Shown here: positions 28,308 to 39,553 of the stretch, piece after piece
How the letters are laid out: each line of letters opens with the position of its first letter
Position numbering within the stretch: the first letter of the stretch is position 1
NCBI RefSeq assembly: GCF_025965085.1
Contig: NZ_JAOPXP010000159.1
Span: 1-47,659, forward strand
From: Marmoricola sp.
GTDB taxonomy: Bacteria > Actinomycetota > Actinomycetes > Propionibacteriales > Nocardioidaceae
Direction of reading: 5' to 3'
Length of the DNA: 47,659 nt
The notes under the pieces: generated by a model
What the model saw: the letters and a program-made list of their open reading frames with translations, nothing else
Told to the model about the DNA's origin: nothing
The model's database searches: none
Translations under genes and position numbers: made by a program

Positions 28308-28676
28308 TCAGCCCAGCAGCTGCCGGAAGCCGGCTGGCAGCTGTGCCATGACGTCGTCGATCTCGGTCTTCGTGACCGTCTCGCGCAGGGTGTCGAAGAC
28401 CGCTCGGACACCCGCCCTCGCTCGATCCTCGTCCGTCCCGGCACGTTCGGCCACGCGCTGGACGAACTGATCCACCGCGAGGGCTTCCGCGGGTTCGTCG
28501 GCGCCTGCCAGATGCGGCTGGAGCTCCTGCGGCAGCTGCGCCGCCAGGTCGGCCGCCTCGCCACCGCTGATCCGTTCGGCAAGCGTGTGCAGCACGGCCG
28601 CAGTGAGGGCGTCGGCAGCCTGGAGGCTCACGTCGGCTCGCTGGCCGACCTTCGTCATGAACTCGTCGTACCTCAC
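28308..28676 (-). CDS. DUF2267 domain protein (122 aa)
   Basis: MRYDEFMTKVGQRADVSLQAADALTAAVLHTLAERISGGEAADLAAQLPQEL. Confidence 0.85.
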   Translation of the reverse strand: MRYDEFMTKVGQRADVSLQAADALTAAVLHTLAERISGGEAADLAAQLPQELQPHLAGADEPAEALAVDQFVQRVAERAGTDEDRARAGVRAVFDTLRETVTKTEIDDVMAQLPAGFRQLLG

Positions 28677-28834
28677 GTCGTCCTCTCATCCCTCTGCGGG
28701 AACGGACCGATCCGCGCCAGCCGTCCCACGACGCGCCGCGCGGACTCCCCTTCCCTACCAGCGTTTGCCACAGGAGTCGGCATGTCTACGGGCAGAACTG
28801 CCGATCCCCGGGAGCAGCCGCGTCTCATCCAGCG

Positions 28835-29791
28835 TCAGGCCTCCCCGCGGTTCTCGCGCCGGAGGCCGGTGACGTGACGCGGGACCACCACGTCAAGGGC
28901 GTTGCGTTGCACGGAGAACCGCGCCGGCGTCTCGGCAGCGATCTCACCGTCGATGTTGATCGGCTGGGAGCCGTCCGTCCTCACCACGACCGACGTCGTG
29001 GTGAAGTGCCGCACCAACTCGTGCTCGACGAACCGGCCGCTCCGCAGCAGCCTGGCGATGCTCACGTGGTCGCGCATCCTGCCCTTCTCGATCGCGAAGA
29101 CATCCAGGCGGTGGTCGTCGATGCCCGCGTTGGGCGCAACCGTGGCTCCGCCGCCGTAGTGGCGTCCGTTGCCGACGCCGAGCTGGAGCAGGTCGTCGAG
29201 CTCGACGCTCTCGAGGTCGCCGTCGGGGAACTCCAGCCAGGCACGGAACGGGCGGTGCCGACGGTAGGCGAGGAGCGAGGCCACCGGGTAGGCCACCGGG
29301 CCGAGCCGTCGCTTGAGCTCGGGCTTCAGTGCCTGCGTCACGCCGACCGACAGGCCGAGCGACGCGACGTTGAGGAAGGACCTCTGGTTGACGCGACCGA
29401 CGTCGATGTCGACGACCTTGCCGGTTGCCACCACCTCGGCGGCCCCCTCGAGGTCCCTGGGCATCTCGATGGTGCGGGCGAAGTCGTTGGCGGTGCCGAG
29501 AGGCAGCACACCCAGCACCGCTCCGCTCCCCCGGGGCAGGTCGGCCAGGACACCCGCCGCGCAGCTGATGGTGCCGTCACCCCCACCGACGATCACGAGA
29601 CGGTGCCCGGACGAGAGGACCTCGCGAAGGACGTCAGGCAGCGTCGACGGCTCGAGGACGGCTCGGGCCACGCGCAGCTCGACGCCGTGCCGCCGGAGCG
29701 CCTGCTGGACCGGGTGGAACGCCTCCGCCCCTCGGCGCGCTCCGGTGTTGACGACCAGGGCCGCTGGGCCTCGTCCAGCCACTGCGTCCAT
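28835..29791 (-). CDS. Diacylglycerol kinase family lipid kinase (YegS/DagK type)
   Basis: VIVGGGDGTISCAAGVLADLPRGSGAVLGVLPLGTANDFART, DHRLDVFAIEKG. Confidence 0.9.
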   Translation of the reverse strand: MDAVAGRGPAALVVNTGARRGAEAFHPVQQALRRHGVELRVARAVLEPSTLPDVLREVLSSGHRLVIVGGGDGTISCAAGVLADLPRGSGAVLGVLPLGTANDFARTIEMPRDLEGAAEVVATGKVVDIDVGRVNQRSFLNVASLGLSVGVTQALKPELKRRLGPVAYPVASLLAYRRHRPFRAWLEFPDGDLESVELDDLLQLGVGNGRHYGGGATVAPNAGIDDHRLDVFAIEKGRMRDHVSIARLLRSGRFVEHELVRHFTTTSVVVRTDGSQPINIDGEIAAETPARFSVQRNALDVVVPRHVTGLRRENRGEA

Positions 29792-29842
29792 CCGGCCAGC
29801 GTAGGTCGGGAATGCCTAGGAGAGTTCCGGAGCCGGCGGGCC

Positions 29843-31192
29843 TCAGGTGAGGGTGAGCTGCTGGTCGACGACCGCGGCGAGGCGGTCGGCGATCTGCTGG
29901 GCCTGCTCGGCGGTGCCGGCCTCGACCATGACCCGCACGAGCGGCTCGGTGCCGGAGGGACGCAGCAGGACGCGACCCGAGTCACCGAGCTCAGCCTCGG
30001 CCTCGGCCACCGCGGCTGCCAGCACGAAGTCCTCGTCCGCGCGACTCTTGTCGACGTTGGGCACGTTGACGAGCACCTGCGGCAGCCGCGCCACGACGGC
30101 GGCCAGCTCGGTCAACGACCTGCCGGTGTCGGCCATGCGGTCCAGGACGTGCAGGGCGGTGAGGAGGCCGTCGCCGGTCGTGGCGTGACGGCTCATGATC
30201 ACGTGGCCGGACTGCTCGCCGCCGAGGGTGAACCCGGAGAGCTTCATCGCCTCGAGGACGTAGCGGTCCCCCACCTTCGTCTGGCGTACGCCGAGCCCGG
30301 CGGCCTTCATCGCCTGGACGAAGCCGAGGTTGCTCATCACGGTGGCCACCACCGTGTCGTCCTTCAGCTCACCGGACTCCCGCATGGCCAGCGCGAGCAC
30401 AGCCAGGATCTGGTCACCGTCGACCACCTCACCGGCAGAGTCCACGGCCAGGCAGCGGTCGGCGTCACCGTCGAGGGCGAAACCGACGTCGGCACCGTGC
30501 TCGAGCACGGCCTTCTGGAGCACCTCGAGGTGCGTCGACCCGCAACCGTCGTTGATGTTCAGCCCGTCTGGCTCGGCGCAGATCGCGACCACGTCGGCGC
30601 CCGCCTCGCGCAGGGCACGAGGACCCACCTCGGAGGCGGCACCGTGGGCGCAGTCGAGGACGACCTTGATGCCCTGCAACGGACGGGTGATCGTCGAGAC
30701 CAGGTGGGCGGCGTACTCGGCGACAGCGGTGGGGTGCCGGCGCACCCGACCCACGTCGCCGCCCGTCGGGCGGTGCCACGGATCGCGCAGGCGCCTCTCG
30801 ATCGCCACCTCGATGGCGTCGTCGAGCTTCACGCCACCACGGGCCAGGAACTTGATGCCGTTGTCGGGCATCGCGTTGTGGGACGCCGAGAGCATGACGC
30901 CGAGGTCGGCACCGAGCTCGGCGGTCAGCCACGCGACACCCGGCGTGGGCAGCTCACCGAGCAGGAGCACGTCAACGCCCGCCGACGCCAGGCCGGCCAC
31001 GACCGCCGCCTCGAGGAACTGTCCCGAGATGCGGGTGTCCCGACCGACCACGGCGACGGGGCGGTGTCCCGCGAAGATGCCGCGCTCGGCCAGCACGTGT
31101 GCGGCAGAGACGGAGAGGTCCAGGGCCAGCTCCGCGGTCAGGTGACCGTTCGCTAGACCCCGGACCCCGTCCGTGCCGAAGAGGCGAGCCAT
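29843..31192 (-). CDS. glmM: Phosphoglucosamine mutase (449 aa)
   Basis: [71 protein letters not shown]. Confidence 0.97.
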   Translation of the reverse strand: MARLFGTDGVRGLANGHLTAELALDLSVSAAHVLAERGIFAGHRPVAVVGRDTRISGQFLEAAVVAGLASAGVDVLLLGELPTPGVAWLTAELGADLGVMLSASHNAMPDNGIKFLARGGVKLDDAIEVAIERRLRDPWHRPTGGDVGRVRRHPTAVAEYAAHLVSTITRPLQGIKVVLDCAHGAASEVGPRALREAGADVVAICAEPDGLNINDGCGSTHLEVLQKAVLEHGADVGFALDGDADRCLAVDSAGEVVDGDQILAVLALAMRESGELKDDTVVATVMSNLGFVQAMKAAGLGVRQTKVGDRYVLEAMKLSGFTLGGEQSGHVIMSRHATTGDGLLTALHVLDRMADTGRSLTELAAVVARLPQVLVNVPNVDKSRADEDFVLAAAVAEAEAELGDSGRVLLRPSGTEPLVRVMVEAGTAEQAQQIADRLAAVVDQQLTLT

Positions 31193-31208
31193 GGGAGGCG
31201 CCGGCAGA

Positions 31209-31724
31209 TCAGCGCTTGCTGAACTGGGGCGCCTTGCGGGCCTTCTTGAGACCAGCCTTCTTGCGCTCGATGACGCGGGCGTCACGGGTCAGCAGACCGG
31301 CCTTCTTCAGGACCGGACGGTTGGCCTCCTCGTCGATCCAGTTGAGGCAGCGGGCCACGCCGAGGCGCAGCGCGCCGGCCTGACCGGTGATGCCGCCGCC
31401 GTGGATGCGGGCGATGACGTCGAAGCGGCCCTCGAGCTGCGTGGTGGCGAACGGCTCGTTCACGACCTGCTGGTGCAGCTTGTTCGGGAAGTAGTTGTCC
31501 AGCTCGCGACCGTTGACGGTCCACTTGCCGGTGCCGGGCACGAGCCGCACGCGGGCGACGGCCTCCTTGCGACGGCCCGTGGCCGCAGCGGGGGCAATGG
31601 TCGCGGCCCTGAGGGGAGCGTCCGCGCTCGGCGCGCTCTCGGAGGAGTAGGCGATGCCCTGCTCGTTGACCTCGAAGGTCTCGCTGTCGTCCTGGGGGCC
31701 GGTCTCGGTGTCTACGTCAGCCAC
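31209..31724 (-). CDS. rpsI: 30S ribosomal protein S9 (GTG start with AAAGGA SD preferred over upstream GTG at 31769)
   Basis: [32 protein letters not shown] ... [18 protein letters not shown]. Confidence 0.97.
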   Translation of the reverse strand: MADVDTETGPQDDSETFEVNEQGIAYSSESAPSADAPLRAATIAPAAATGRRKEAVARVRLVPGTGKWTVNGRELDNYFPNKLHQQVVNEPFATTQLEGRFDVIARIHGGGITGQAGALRLGVARCLNWIDEEANRPVLKKAGLLTRDARVIERKKAGLKKARKAPQFSKR

Positions 31725-31765
31725 GGTGTTCCTTTGCGTGTTCGTCTCGGAAGATGAAGATGTCG

Positions 31766-32209
31766 TCACTGGGAGATCTGCTTGATCTCGAAGGCCTTGG
31801 CCTTCTGGGCGGTGTGCGGGTGCTGGGGACCGGCGTACACCTTGAGCTTCTTGAGGATCTGGCGACCGAGGCGGTTCTTGGGGAGCATGCCCCAGACGGC
31901 GTTCTCGATGGCCCTGCGGGCGTCCTTCTCCAAGAGCTCACCCATCGGGGTGGAGGAGAGACCGCCGGGGTAGCCCGAGTGGCGGTAGGACATCTTCTTG
32001 GTCGCCTTGTCCCCGGAGAGGGAGACCTTCGAGGCGTTGATGACGATGACGAAGTCACCCGTGTCGACGTGGGGGGCGAACATGGTCTTGTGCTTGCCGC
32101 GGAGCAGGCCTGCGACCTGGACGGCGAGGCGACCCAACCGGACGTCGGTGGCGTCGATGACGTGCCACTCGCGCTGGATGTCGCCGGGCTTGGGGCTGTA
32201 CGTACGCAA
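31766..32209 (-). CDS. rplM: 50S ribosomal protein L13 (147 aa, probable TTG start)
   Basis: (L/M)[40 protein letters not shown]...[10 protein letters not shown]. Confidence 0.95.
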   Translation of the reverse strand: MRTYSPKPGDIQREWHVIDATDVRLGRLAVQVAGLLRGKHKTMFAPHVDTGDFVIVINASKVSLSGDKATKKMSYRHSGYPGGLSSTPMGELLEKDARRAIENAVWGMLPKNRLGRQILKKLKVYAGPQHPHTAQKAKAFEIKQISQ

Positions 32210-32236
32210 CGTTGTGGGCCTTCTACTCGTTCGTGA

Positions 32237-32262
32237 CCGCTCCGGGCTGATTCCCGGGGCGG
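32237..32262 (-). promoter_or_regulatory. Stem-loop in rplM leader, proximal
   Basis: Minus strand CCGCCCCGGG-AATCAG-CCCGGAGCGG, one mismatch in a 10-bp stem. Confidence 0.55.
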
Positions 32263-32298
32263 CGGTGGATCCACGCCTTCTGACGAACACTGCTCGCC

Positions 32299-32319
32299 GG
32301 CCGGTCCTGGGGACCGGCC
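32299..32319 (-). promoter_or_regulatory. Stem-loop in rplM leader, distal
   Basis: Perfect 9-bp stem GGCCGGTCC-CCA-GGACCGGCC. Confidence 0.55.
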
Positions 32320-32545
32320 ACGAGTCTGCGACGGGACCACAACGAAGGGATCCTGACGCGGCAGGAGACGCGACCCTCGAGATTACCGGGACTGCCCGGT
32401 CAGCGTCAAAACGAGACCGGCTGGTGACCCTCGTCCACGGGGGCATAGGTTGAACGTGGTGTGCGCTGGGCATCCCCGGCAGCACCGCTTCAGGACCATC
32501 GGGGCCACCGCCCCCCGACACGAGCACCCACTGCGAGGAGCCGAC

Positions 32546-33850
<1,305 letters not shown>

Positions 33851-33863
33851 CCCCGCCCGGCGC

Positions 33864-35972
33864 CTAGGCCAGAGCGCGAGCGGTCTCGGGCACCGCGAGC
33901 TGACGCAGGACCCGGGTCGCCGAGTCGACGTCGCCCAGCTCCGAGGAGTAGGCGACGTCGAACGTGCTGAGAACGCTCCCGCGTTCGCACACGGCCCAGA
34001 TGTCCGACCCGCTGCCGAGGTAGTCGGCCATCTTGGCGGGCAGGAACGGGTTCGGGTCGTAGTGCGGCAGCGTCGTGAAGTCCGTGATCAGCAGGACGTC
34101 GAACCGCGTGGTGAGGTTGAGGTACTTCAGGAACCCGATCATGGGGTTGACCGTGATCACGTCGGCCAGCCCGTGCTCCAACGTCTCCAGCGCGAGCGCC
34201 TCCGGTTGGGCGGTGAAGACGTGGAGCTGGATGCGGTCTCGCTCGGCAGCGGTGAGCCGGTCGAGTGCTCCGGTGATCTCGCTCAGCCCGCGGTTGACGT
34301 AGAAGTTGCCGAAGTAGCCGATGTGCACCTTGCCGGGGACCAGGGCGTAGCCGGAGCGCACGGTGTCATAGAGGTCCGGCGTCGGCACGGGGTGGTGGCA
34401 GGCGCGCGAGACGGCCGCGGCGCGCGCAGCGACGGCCCGGTCGCGGCAGTAGCCGAGCATGAAGTCCAGCTGGTGCTGGTTGGTGAAGATGATCTCGTCC
34501 GCCAGGGCGTAGCAGATCACCTCTGCCCACTCGAACATCCGCCTCCCCTCGGGCACCGCATGGCCGGCGCGACGCAGGCCGGCGGCGAGCTCGGCGGTCA
34601 GCCGGTCGTCCTCGAGGTGGCCCACCCGCTCCTCCCCGCGGGCGTTGTACAGCAGCGGGTCGGAGAACTCGGCCACCCAGTGGATCTCCGGGGACCGCAG
34701 CTTGAGCAGGGCCGCGGCGAAGTGGGACTCGATGGACATGGCGCGGCTGTAGACCGAGGTGTAGGCACCCTTCTCGGCCTCCAGGGCCTCCACCTCCACC
34801 AGGGCCTGGTCGGCGTAGGCCACCACGGAGGGCCAGGTGGCCACTCCGGCCGAGGCCTCGCGCGAGAGCATGCGGGCCTCGTCGACGACCTCGGCGGCGA
34901 CGAGCGTCGAGGCTTCGTCCCGGGTGCGCAGGGACCCGAGGTCCTGGCAGACCACGTCGGTCACCCAGCCACGCTCGCGCAGCCGTCGGGCCGCCACGAG
35001 CGCGCTCGTGTCGAGGGACGGCGTGAAGAGGAACAGCAGCGCGAGGTGTCGGGCGCGGCCGTGGTTCACCACCGACCAGGGCATGTCGGGGACGCCCAGC
35101 GTCCGCACGTGCGCGACCACGTCGCCGTGGCGCTCCGGGTGGCGGACGAGGAGCTCCCGGAGCCTCTCCGCCTGGTGGGTCACCATCTGCTCGGCCAGGT
35201 CGCGTGACGGCCCTGCGGGGACCGGCCGCTCGCGCAGCTGCTTGACCAGCTCCAGGCTCTGCGAGACCGCGGCGGAGAAGCCGGCTCCGTCCGAGGGGTC
35301 TTCGGCGGGCGTCGCGACGCGGACGGTCGCGTCGCCGTCGGCGAGGCGGAAGGTCACTCCTTCCCGCTCGGAGAACGCCAGCCAGTGGAGGAACTCGCCC
35401 TCGCGGCCGGCCTGGTCGGCGTACCGCAGGGTCCGCGCCAGTCGCGTCGCGACGAGCTTTCCGCCGGGCGACCCCAGGGCCCGCAGAAGCTGCTCGTCCG
35501 GTCTCCCGGGGGTGAGCTCCCCGCGTCCGGCCACGGTCACGACGCCGGGCTCCGCTCCACGGAGCAGCCCCTCGAGCAGGCCGGGGGAGGCGACCTGCCC
35601 GAGCTCCAGGAACACGCTGTGCCCGCCGCGAGCGGCGCGGAGCCCGAGGTCGCGGGCAGCCCCGTCAGAGGCGTGCGACGCCCTGGCCACCCGGACACGA
35701 TGGTCGGGACGGGCCACGCAGAACCGGGCCAGCTCGTCCTGCACCTCCTGCGCAGCGACGTCCATGACCACCACGACCTCGAACCTCGCACGAGGAAGGC
35801 TCTGCGCCGCCAACGACTCCAGCGTGGTGCCCAGCGAACCGGGGCCGCCCCACGACGACGGCGAGACACCCGCTGGGACGGGCACGATGACGGAGACGTC
35901 GGGGGCCCCTGCCTCCGCGCCGCCGGGTGCCACAATGAGCACGTCCTGACCCGCGGCGCCCTGACCGGTCAT
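33864..35972 (-). CDS. Two-module glycosyltransferase: degenerate GT2-like N-terminus + GT4-like C-terminus (702 aa)
   Basis: N-term [11 protein letters not shown]...[20 protein letters not shown]-term [26 protein letters not shown]...DVLLITDF. Confidence 0.65.
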   Translation of the reverse strand: MTGQGAAGQDVLIVAPGGAEAGAPDVSVIVPVPAGVSPSSWGGPGSLGTTLESLAAQSLPRARFEVVVVMDVAAQEVQDELARFCVARPDHRVRVARASHASDGAARDLGLRAARGGHSVFLELGQVASPGLLEGLLRGAEPGVVTVAGRGELTPGRPDEQLLRALGSPGGKLVATRLARTLRYADQAGREGEFLHWLAFSEREGVTFRLADGDATVRVATPAEDPSDGAGFSAAVSQSLELVKQLRERPVPAGPSRDLAEQMVTHQAERLRELLVRHPERHGDVVAHVRTLGVPDMPWSVVNHGRARHLALLFLFTPSLDTSALVAARRLRERGWVTDVVCQDLGSLRTRDEASTLVAAEVVDEARMLSREASAGVATWPSVVAYADQALVEVEALEAEKGAYTSVYSRAMSIESHFAAALLKLRSPEIHWVAEFSDPLLYNARGEERVGHLEDDRLTAELAAGLRRAGHAVPEGRRMFEWAEVICYALADEIIFTNQHQLDFMLGYCRDRAVAARAAAVSRACHHPVPTPDLYDTVRSGYALVPGKVHIGYFGNFYVNRGLSEITGALDRLTAAERDRIQLHVFTAQPEALALETLEHGLADVITVNPMIGFLKYLNLTTRFDVLLITDFTTLPHYDPNPFLPAKMADYLGSGSDIWAVCERGSVLSTFDVAYSSELGDVDSATRVLRQLAVPETARALA

Positions 35973-35998
35973 CGCGGCACCCCCACGAAGGAGCTCAG

Positions 35999-36994
35999 AT
36001 GACTCTGGGAACAGGCGCGCGTGCGCTGCGTGAAGTGGCCGTGGGAGCCACGCGAGAGCAGGCCGCCGACACGTTCGGCGAGTACTTCGACGACGCGTTC
36101 TTCACGTCCTACGACGACTTCGATGCTGAGGTTGATCTCTCGGTCCTCCGGTCAGTGGGCCTCGTCGCCGGCGACGGGCTCTCGGCAGTCTTACCGCGTG
36201 TGCTGGTCCGTCACAACGAGCCCGGCGCGCCGCCCCCTCGCGTGTTGGTCGGAATGACGCCGGATGTTCGTCACCGGGACACCGCCGAACAGCTGCTCGC
36301 CTCCTATCCCTCGATCACCTTCACCAGCGTGCTCCGCGCCGGCGACAACCTGCTGCTGCCGCTGGAGCACGCCGGCGACGCGGATCCGGGCTCGCGCGAG
36401 TCCGCCCTGGCTCGGTTGCCGGCGCAGACGGCCGGGACGACCACCACGACACCCGCCGGCGAGCCGCGCCAGGGGCCCGGGCCGCACAAGCGGGACCCGG
36501 TGGAGTCCACGCCACCGACCCCGGCAGCAGCAACCCTCCAGCGAGGCCGTCGTGGACCGGTGACTGTCCTGGCCATCCTGGCCCTCGGGCTCCTGGTGGT
36601 CGCCGCCACCGCGCTGACCGTCCTCGGGTTCGCCGCAGGTGCCGACGCGGTCCTGGTCACCGCGGTGCTGTTCCTGGCGGTGACCCAGTGCGTGATGCTG
36701 GTCGGCCTCGTGCACGTCGTACGCCTCCTCCGTGCGCCCGGCGCCGGCGGAGCGGCCGCACCCGTCGATCCCGACGAGCTCGCGTTCCGCAAGCAGGTAC
36801 GCCGCCGCACCGAGCGCCTCATCCGCCTCTCGGAGGAGGCGATCCGGCTCCAGCGCGAGGATCTCGAGGCCGGCCGGAAGGCCCGCCTCGAGATCGCCGG
36901 CGTGCGCAAACGGGTGATGTCGGTCGGGAAGCTGCTCAGCCGCACCGGCGCCGTGGCACGCGACGACCGGTCGCGCGACCAGGGCGGTGCCTAG
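35999..36994 (+). CDS. Membrane-anchored protein of unknown function, two TM segments and charged C-terminal helix (331 aa)
   Basis: VTVLAILALGLLVVAATALTVLGFAAG, VLVTAVLFLAVTQCVMLVGLVHVV; GAAGGAG SD. Confidence 0.6.
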   Translation: MTLGTGARALREVAVGATREQAADTFGEYFDDAFFTSYDDFDAEVDLSVLRSVGLVAGDGLSAVLPRVLVRHNEPGAPPPRVLVGMTPDVRHRDTAEQLLASYPSITFTSVLRAGDNLLLPLEHAGDADPGSRESALARLPAQTAGTTTTTPAGEPRQGPGPHKRDPVESTPPTPAAATLQRGRRGPVTVLAILALGLLVVAATALTVLGFAAGADAVLVTAVLFLAVTQCVMLVGLVHVVRLLRAPGAGGAAAPVDPDELAFRKQVRRRTERLIRLSEEAIRLQREDLEAGRKARLEIAGVRKRVMSVGKLLSRTGAVARDDRSRDQGGA

Positions 36995-38169
36995 CCCGAG
37001 GAGCGCGGTCGCAGGGCCCGTCGCCGTACGGCGCCCGCCACGCGACGCCCGACCCGCTCCAGGTCGGTCCCGATGGGCACCCACTCCGCTTCCCGGGCGG
37101 CCTGCTCCCGGGCCGCGTCGCGCTCCCGGCGCAGGCGCCGGACCCGCCTGCTGAGCCGCTCCACCGTCTCGAGCAGCTCCTTCTCCCGCTCGCGGTCGAC
37201 GGCGCGCTCGCGCTCGAGCGCCAGCAGCAGGGCGCCTGCCTCGGCCCTCAGGCTGTGCTCGTCCGTCCCGAAGGGCTGGTCGTGGGCGCCGTCGAGGGCT
37301 GGGCTGAGCAGGTCGGGGAACACGGCCCGGTCCACGAGGCTGTGCAGGCGGTCGGCCAGCCACCGGTCCTCGACGAACGCGTCGCCGTTCGCCAGGTCGG
37401 TGTCCGGGGGGAGGCGGAGCAGGAACGCGTTCAGCAGCCAGCCGGCCCGGGCCCGCCGGTAGTCGGCCATGCCGTGGTGGCGGGGGCTCGGCCTCAGGTC
37501 AGGGCTCGCCTCGTACGCGAGTCCGGAGTTCACCACCTTCTGCGAGAACTGGCGCCAGGACCGCCACGGCAGGTGCAGCACCTCCATCGCCACTGCTGGG
37601 TCGGGCTGTCCCCTGCTGACGAGGGAGACGAAGTGGTTGCCCTGGGAGACCTGCACCCCCGCGTCGCCGACGTGGATGGCGTTGGGCGTGGGATGGGCAT
37701 GGACGCCGACCGCGACGAGCTGTTCCTCGCTGCGGTGGTCGCGCCAGGTCAGCCGCCCGATCCCGGCGCCTCGCTCCGCGGGACGGCCCACCAGGTTCAC
37801 GACTGGCACCGTGAACGCGTTCAGCGAGACCGGCGTGCGCTCGAGCGCCGCGCGGATGGTCAGCGACCGGTCGAGGGGCACGAGGAACTCGTCGGCGTCG
37901 GCGTTGATCACCCAGTCTGCGCCGTGCTCGGTGAAGGCCCGTCGCGCCATCGTGGTGACGACCCTGCCCTGCTGCTTGGCGTGGGCGGGGTCGTGGTGCA
38001 GCTCCACCTTCCCCGTCGCGGCGTACCTCTCCAGCACCTCGGTGGTGCCGTCGACCGAGCCGTTGTCGGTGACGATCGCCAGGTCGATGCCCTGGTCGAA
38101 GTGGTGCTCGAGCATCGGCACGACGACGTCGATCTCGTCGCGCACCATCATCGTCATCACGAGTCTCAC
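36991..38169 (-). CDS. Glycosyltransferase family 2/GT92-like (392 aa, GTG start)
   Basis: VMTMMVRDEIDVVVPMLEHHFDQGIDLAIVTDNGSVDGTTEVLERY...DWVINADADEFLVP. Confidence 0.85.
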   Translation of the reverse strand: MRLVMTMMVRDEIDVVVPMLEHHFDQGIDLAIVTDNGSVDGTTEVLERYAATGKVELHHDPAHAKQQGRVVTTMARRAFTEHGADWVINADADEFLVPLDRSLTIRAALERTPVSLNAFTVPVVNLVGRPAERGAGIGRLTWRDHRSEEQLVAVGVHAHPTPNAIHVGDAGVQVSQGNHFVSLVSRGQPDPAVAMEVLHLPWRSWRQFSQKVVNSGLAYEASPDLRPSPRHHGMADYRRARAGWLLNAFLLRLPPDTDLANGDAFVEDRWLADRLHSLVDRAVFPDLLSPALDGAHDQPFGTDEHSLRAEAGALLLALERERAVDREREKELLETVERLSRRVRRLRRERDAAREQAAREAEWVPIGTDLERVGRRVAGAVRRRALRPRSSG

Positions 38170-38211
38170 GCCGGGAACCTTATGTGCCGCTGCGGTCAGT
38201 AGACTCCGCTG

Positions 38212-39522
38212 GTGCAGATCAGCGTCATCGGATGTGGCTACCTCGGCGCCACCCACGCGGCCGGCATGGCCGAGCTCGGGTACGACGTCCTGGGCGTCGA
38301 GCTCGACGGCGCCAAGCTGGCCGAGCTCCGTGAGGGCCGGGTCCCGTTCTTCGAGCCCGGGCTGCTCGAGCTGCTCAGCCGCCACGTCGCCTCGGGCCGG
38401 CTGCGGTTCACCTCCGACCTGCAGGAGGCCGCTGACGTCGCCGACGTCCACTTCCTGTGCGTCGGTACGCCGCAGCGCGCGGACACCATCGCCGCCGACC
38501 TGTCTCACGTCGACGCGGCGATCGACGCCCTCGCGCCGCTGCTGAACAGGCCGTGCCTCGTGGTGGGCAAGTCGACCGTTCCGGTCGGAACAGCCGAGCG
38601 ACTGGCCGCCCGGCTGGCGGAGCTCGCTCCCGCCGGGTCAGGCGCGGAGCTGGCCTGGAACCCGGAGTTCCTGCGCGAGGGCTTCGCCGTGGCGGACACC
38701 CTCGAGCCCGACCGGCTGGTGTTCGGCGTGACGGCCCAGGGGCCGGTGGAGGTCCTGCGCAATGTCTACTCGCGAGCCGTGGAGGCCGGCACCCCGGTCG
38801 TGGTCACCGACCTGCAGACCGCCGAGCTGGTGAAGGTCGCCGCCAACGCGTTCCTGGCCACGAAGATCTCGTTCATCAACGCCATGGCCGAGGTGTGCGA
38901 CCTCGTGGGCGCCGACGTGGCACAGCTCGCGGACGCGATCGGCCACGACGCTCGCATCGGCCGGAAGTTCCTCAACGCGGGCATCGGCTACGGCGGCGGC
39001 TGCCTGCCCAAGGACGTGCGCGCCTTCCAGCACCGCGCCGAGGAGCTGGGCGCGAGCCGCACGACCTCCCTCCTCCGCGACGTCGACGCGATCAACCAGC
39101 AACGCCGGGCGCACGTGGTCGTCCTCGCGCTCGACGAGCTCGAGGACCGGCCGAGGGGGCGGGTCGCGGTGCTCGGGGCCGCCTTCAAGCCGCACAGCGA
39201 CGACATCCGCGACTCGCCCGCCCTGTGGGTCTCCGCCGAGCTCGAGAGGCGGGGACACCACGTCGTGGTCCACGACCCGGAGGCGATCCCCAACGCCCGC
39301 ACGTTGTTCCCGCAGCTCGAGTACGCCGCCGATGTCGAGGGCGCGCTGGACGGCGCAGACCTCGTGCTGCACCTGACCGAGTGGCCCGTCTACCGCGAGA
39401 TCGACCCGGCGAAGGCAGCAGCCCGCGTGGGCCGCCCCCGGGTCATCGACGGGAGGAACGCACTCGACGTCGGCGCCTGGCGGGCCGCGGGGTGGAGCGT
39501 CCGCTCCCTCGGACGTCCCTGA
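38212..39522 (+). CDS. ugd: UDP-glucose 6-dehydrogenase family (436 aa)
   Basis: ISVIGCGYLGATHAAGMAELGYDVLGVELD, NPEFLREGFAVADTLEPDRLVFG, GIGYGGGCLPKDVRAF, FKPHSDDIRDSPALWV. Confidence 0.93.
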   Translation: MQISVIGCGYLGATHAAGMAELGYDVLGVELDGAKLAELREGRVPFFEPGLLELLSRHVASGRLRFTSDLQEAADVADVHFLCVGTPQRADTIAADLSHVDAAIDALAPLLNRPCLVVGKSTVPVGTAERLAARLAELAPAGSGAELAWNPEFLREGFAVADTLEPDRLVFGVTAQGPVEVLRNVYSRAVEAGTPVVVTDLQTAELVKVAANAFLATKISFINAMAEVCDLVGADVAQLADAIGHDARIGRKFLNAGIGYGGGCLPKDVRAFQHRAEELGASRTTSLLRDVDAINQQRRAHVVVLALDELEDRPRGRVAVLGAAFKPHSDDIRDSPALWVSAELERRGHHVVVHDPEAIPNARTLFPQLEYAADVEGALDGADLVLHLTEWPVYREIDPAKAAARVGRPRVIDGRNALDVGAWRAAGWSVRSLGRP

Positions 39523-39553
39523 GCAGGACCATGGTGGGCGTGCCGCGCCCGGC

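Noticed and set aside
28874-31156. 760-aa plus-strand ORF
   Set aside because: Antisense to the lipid kinase and glmM genes; no recognisable domain.
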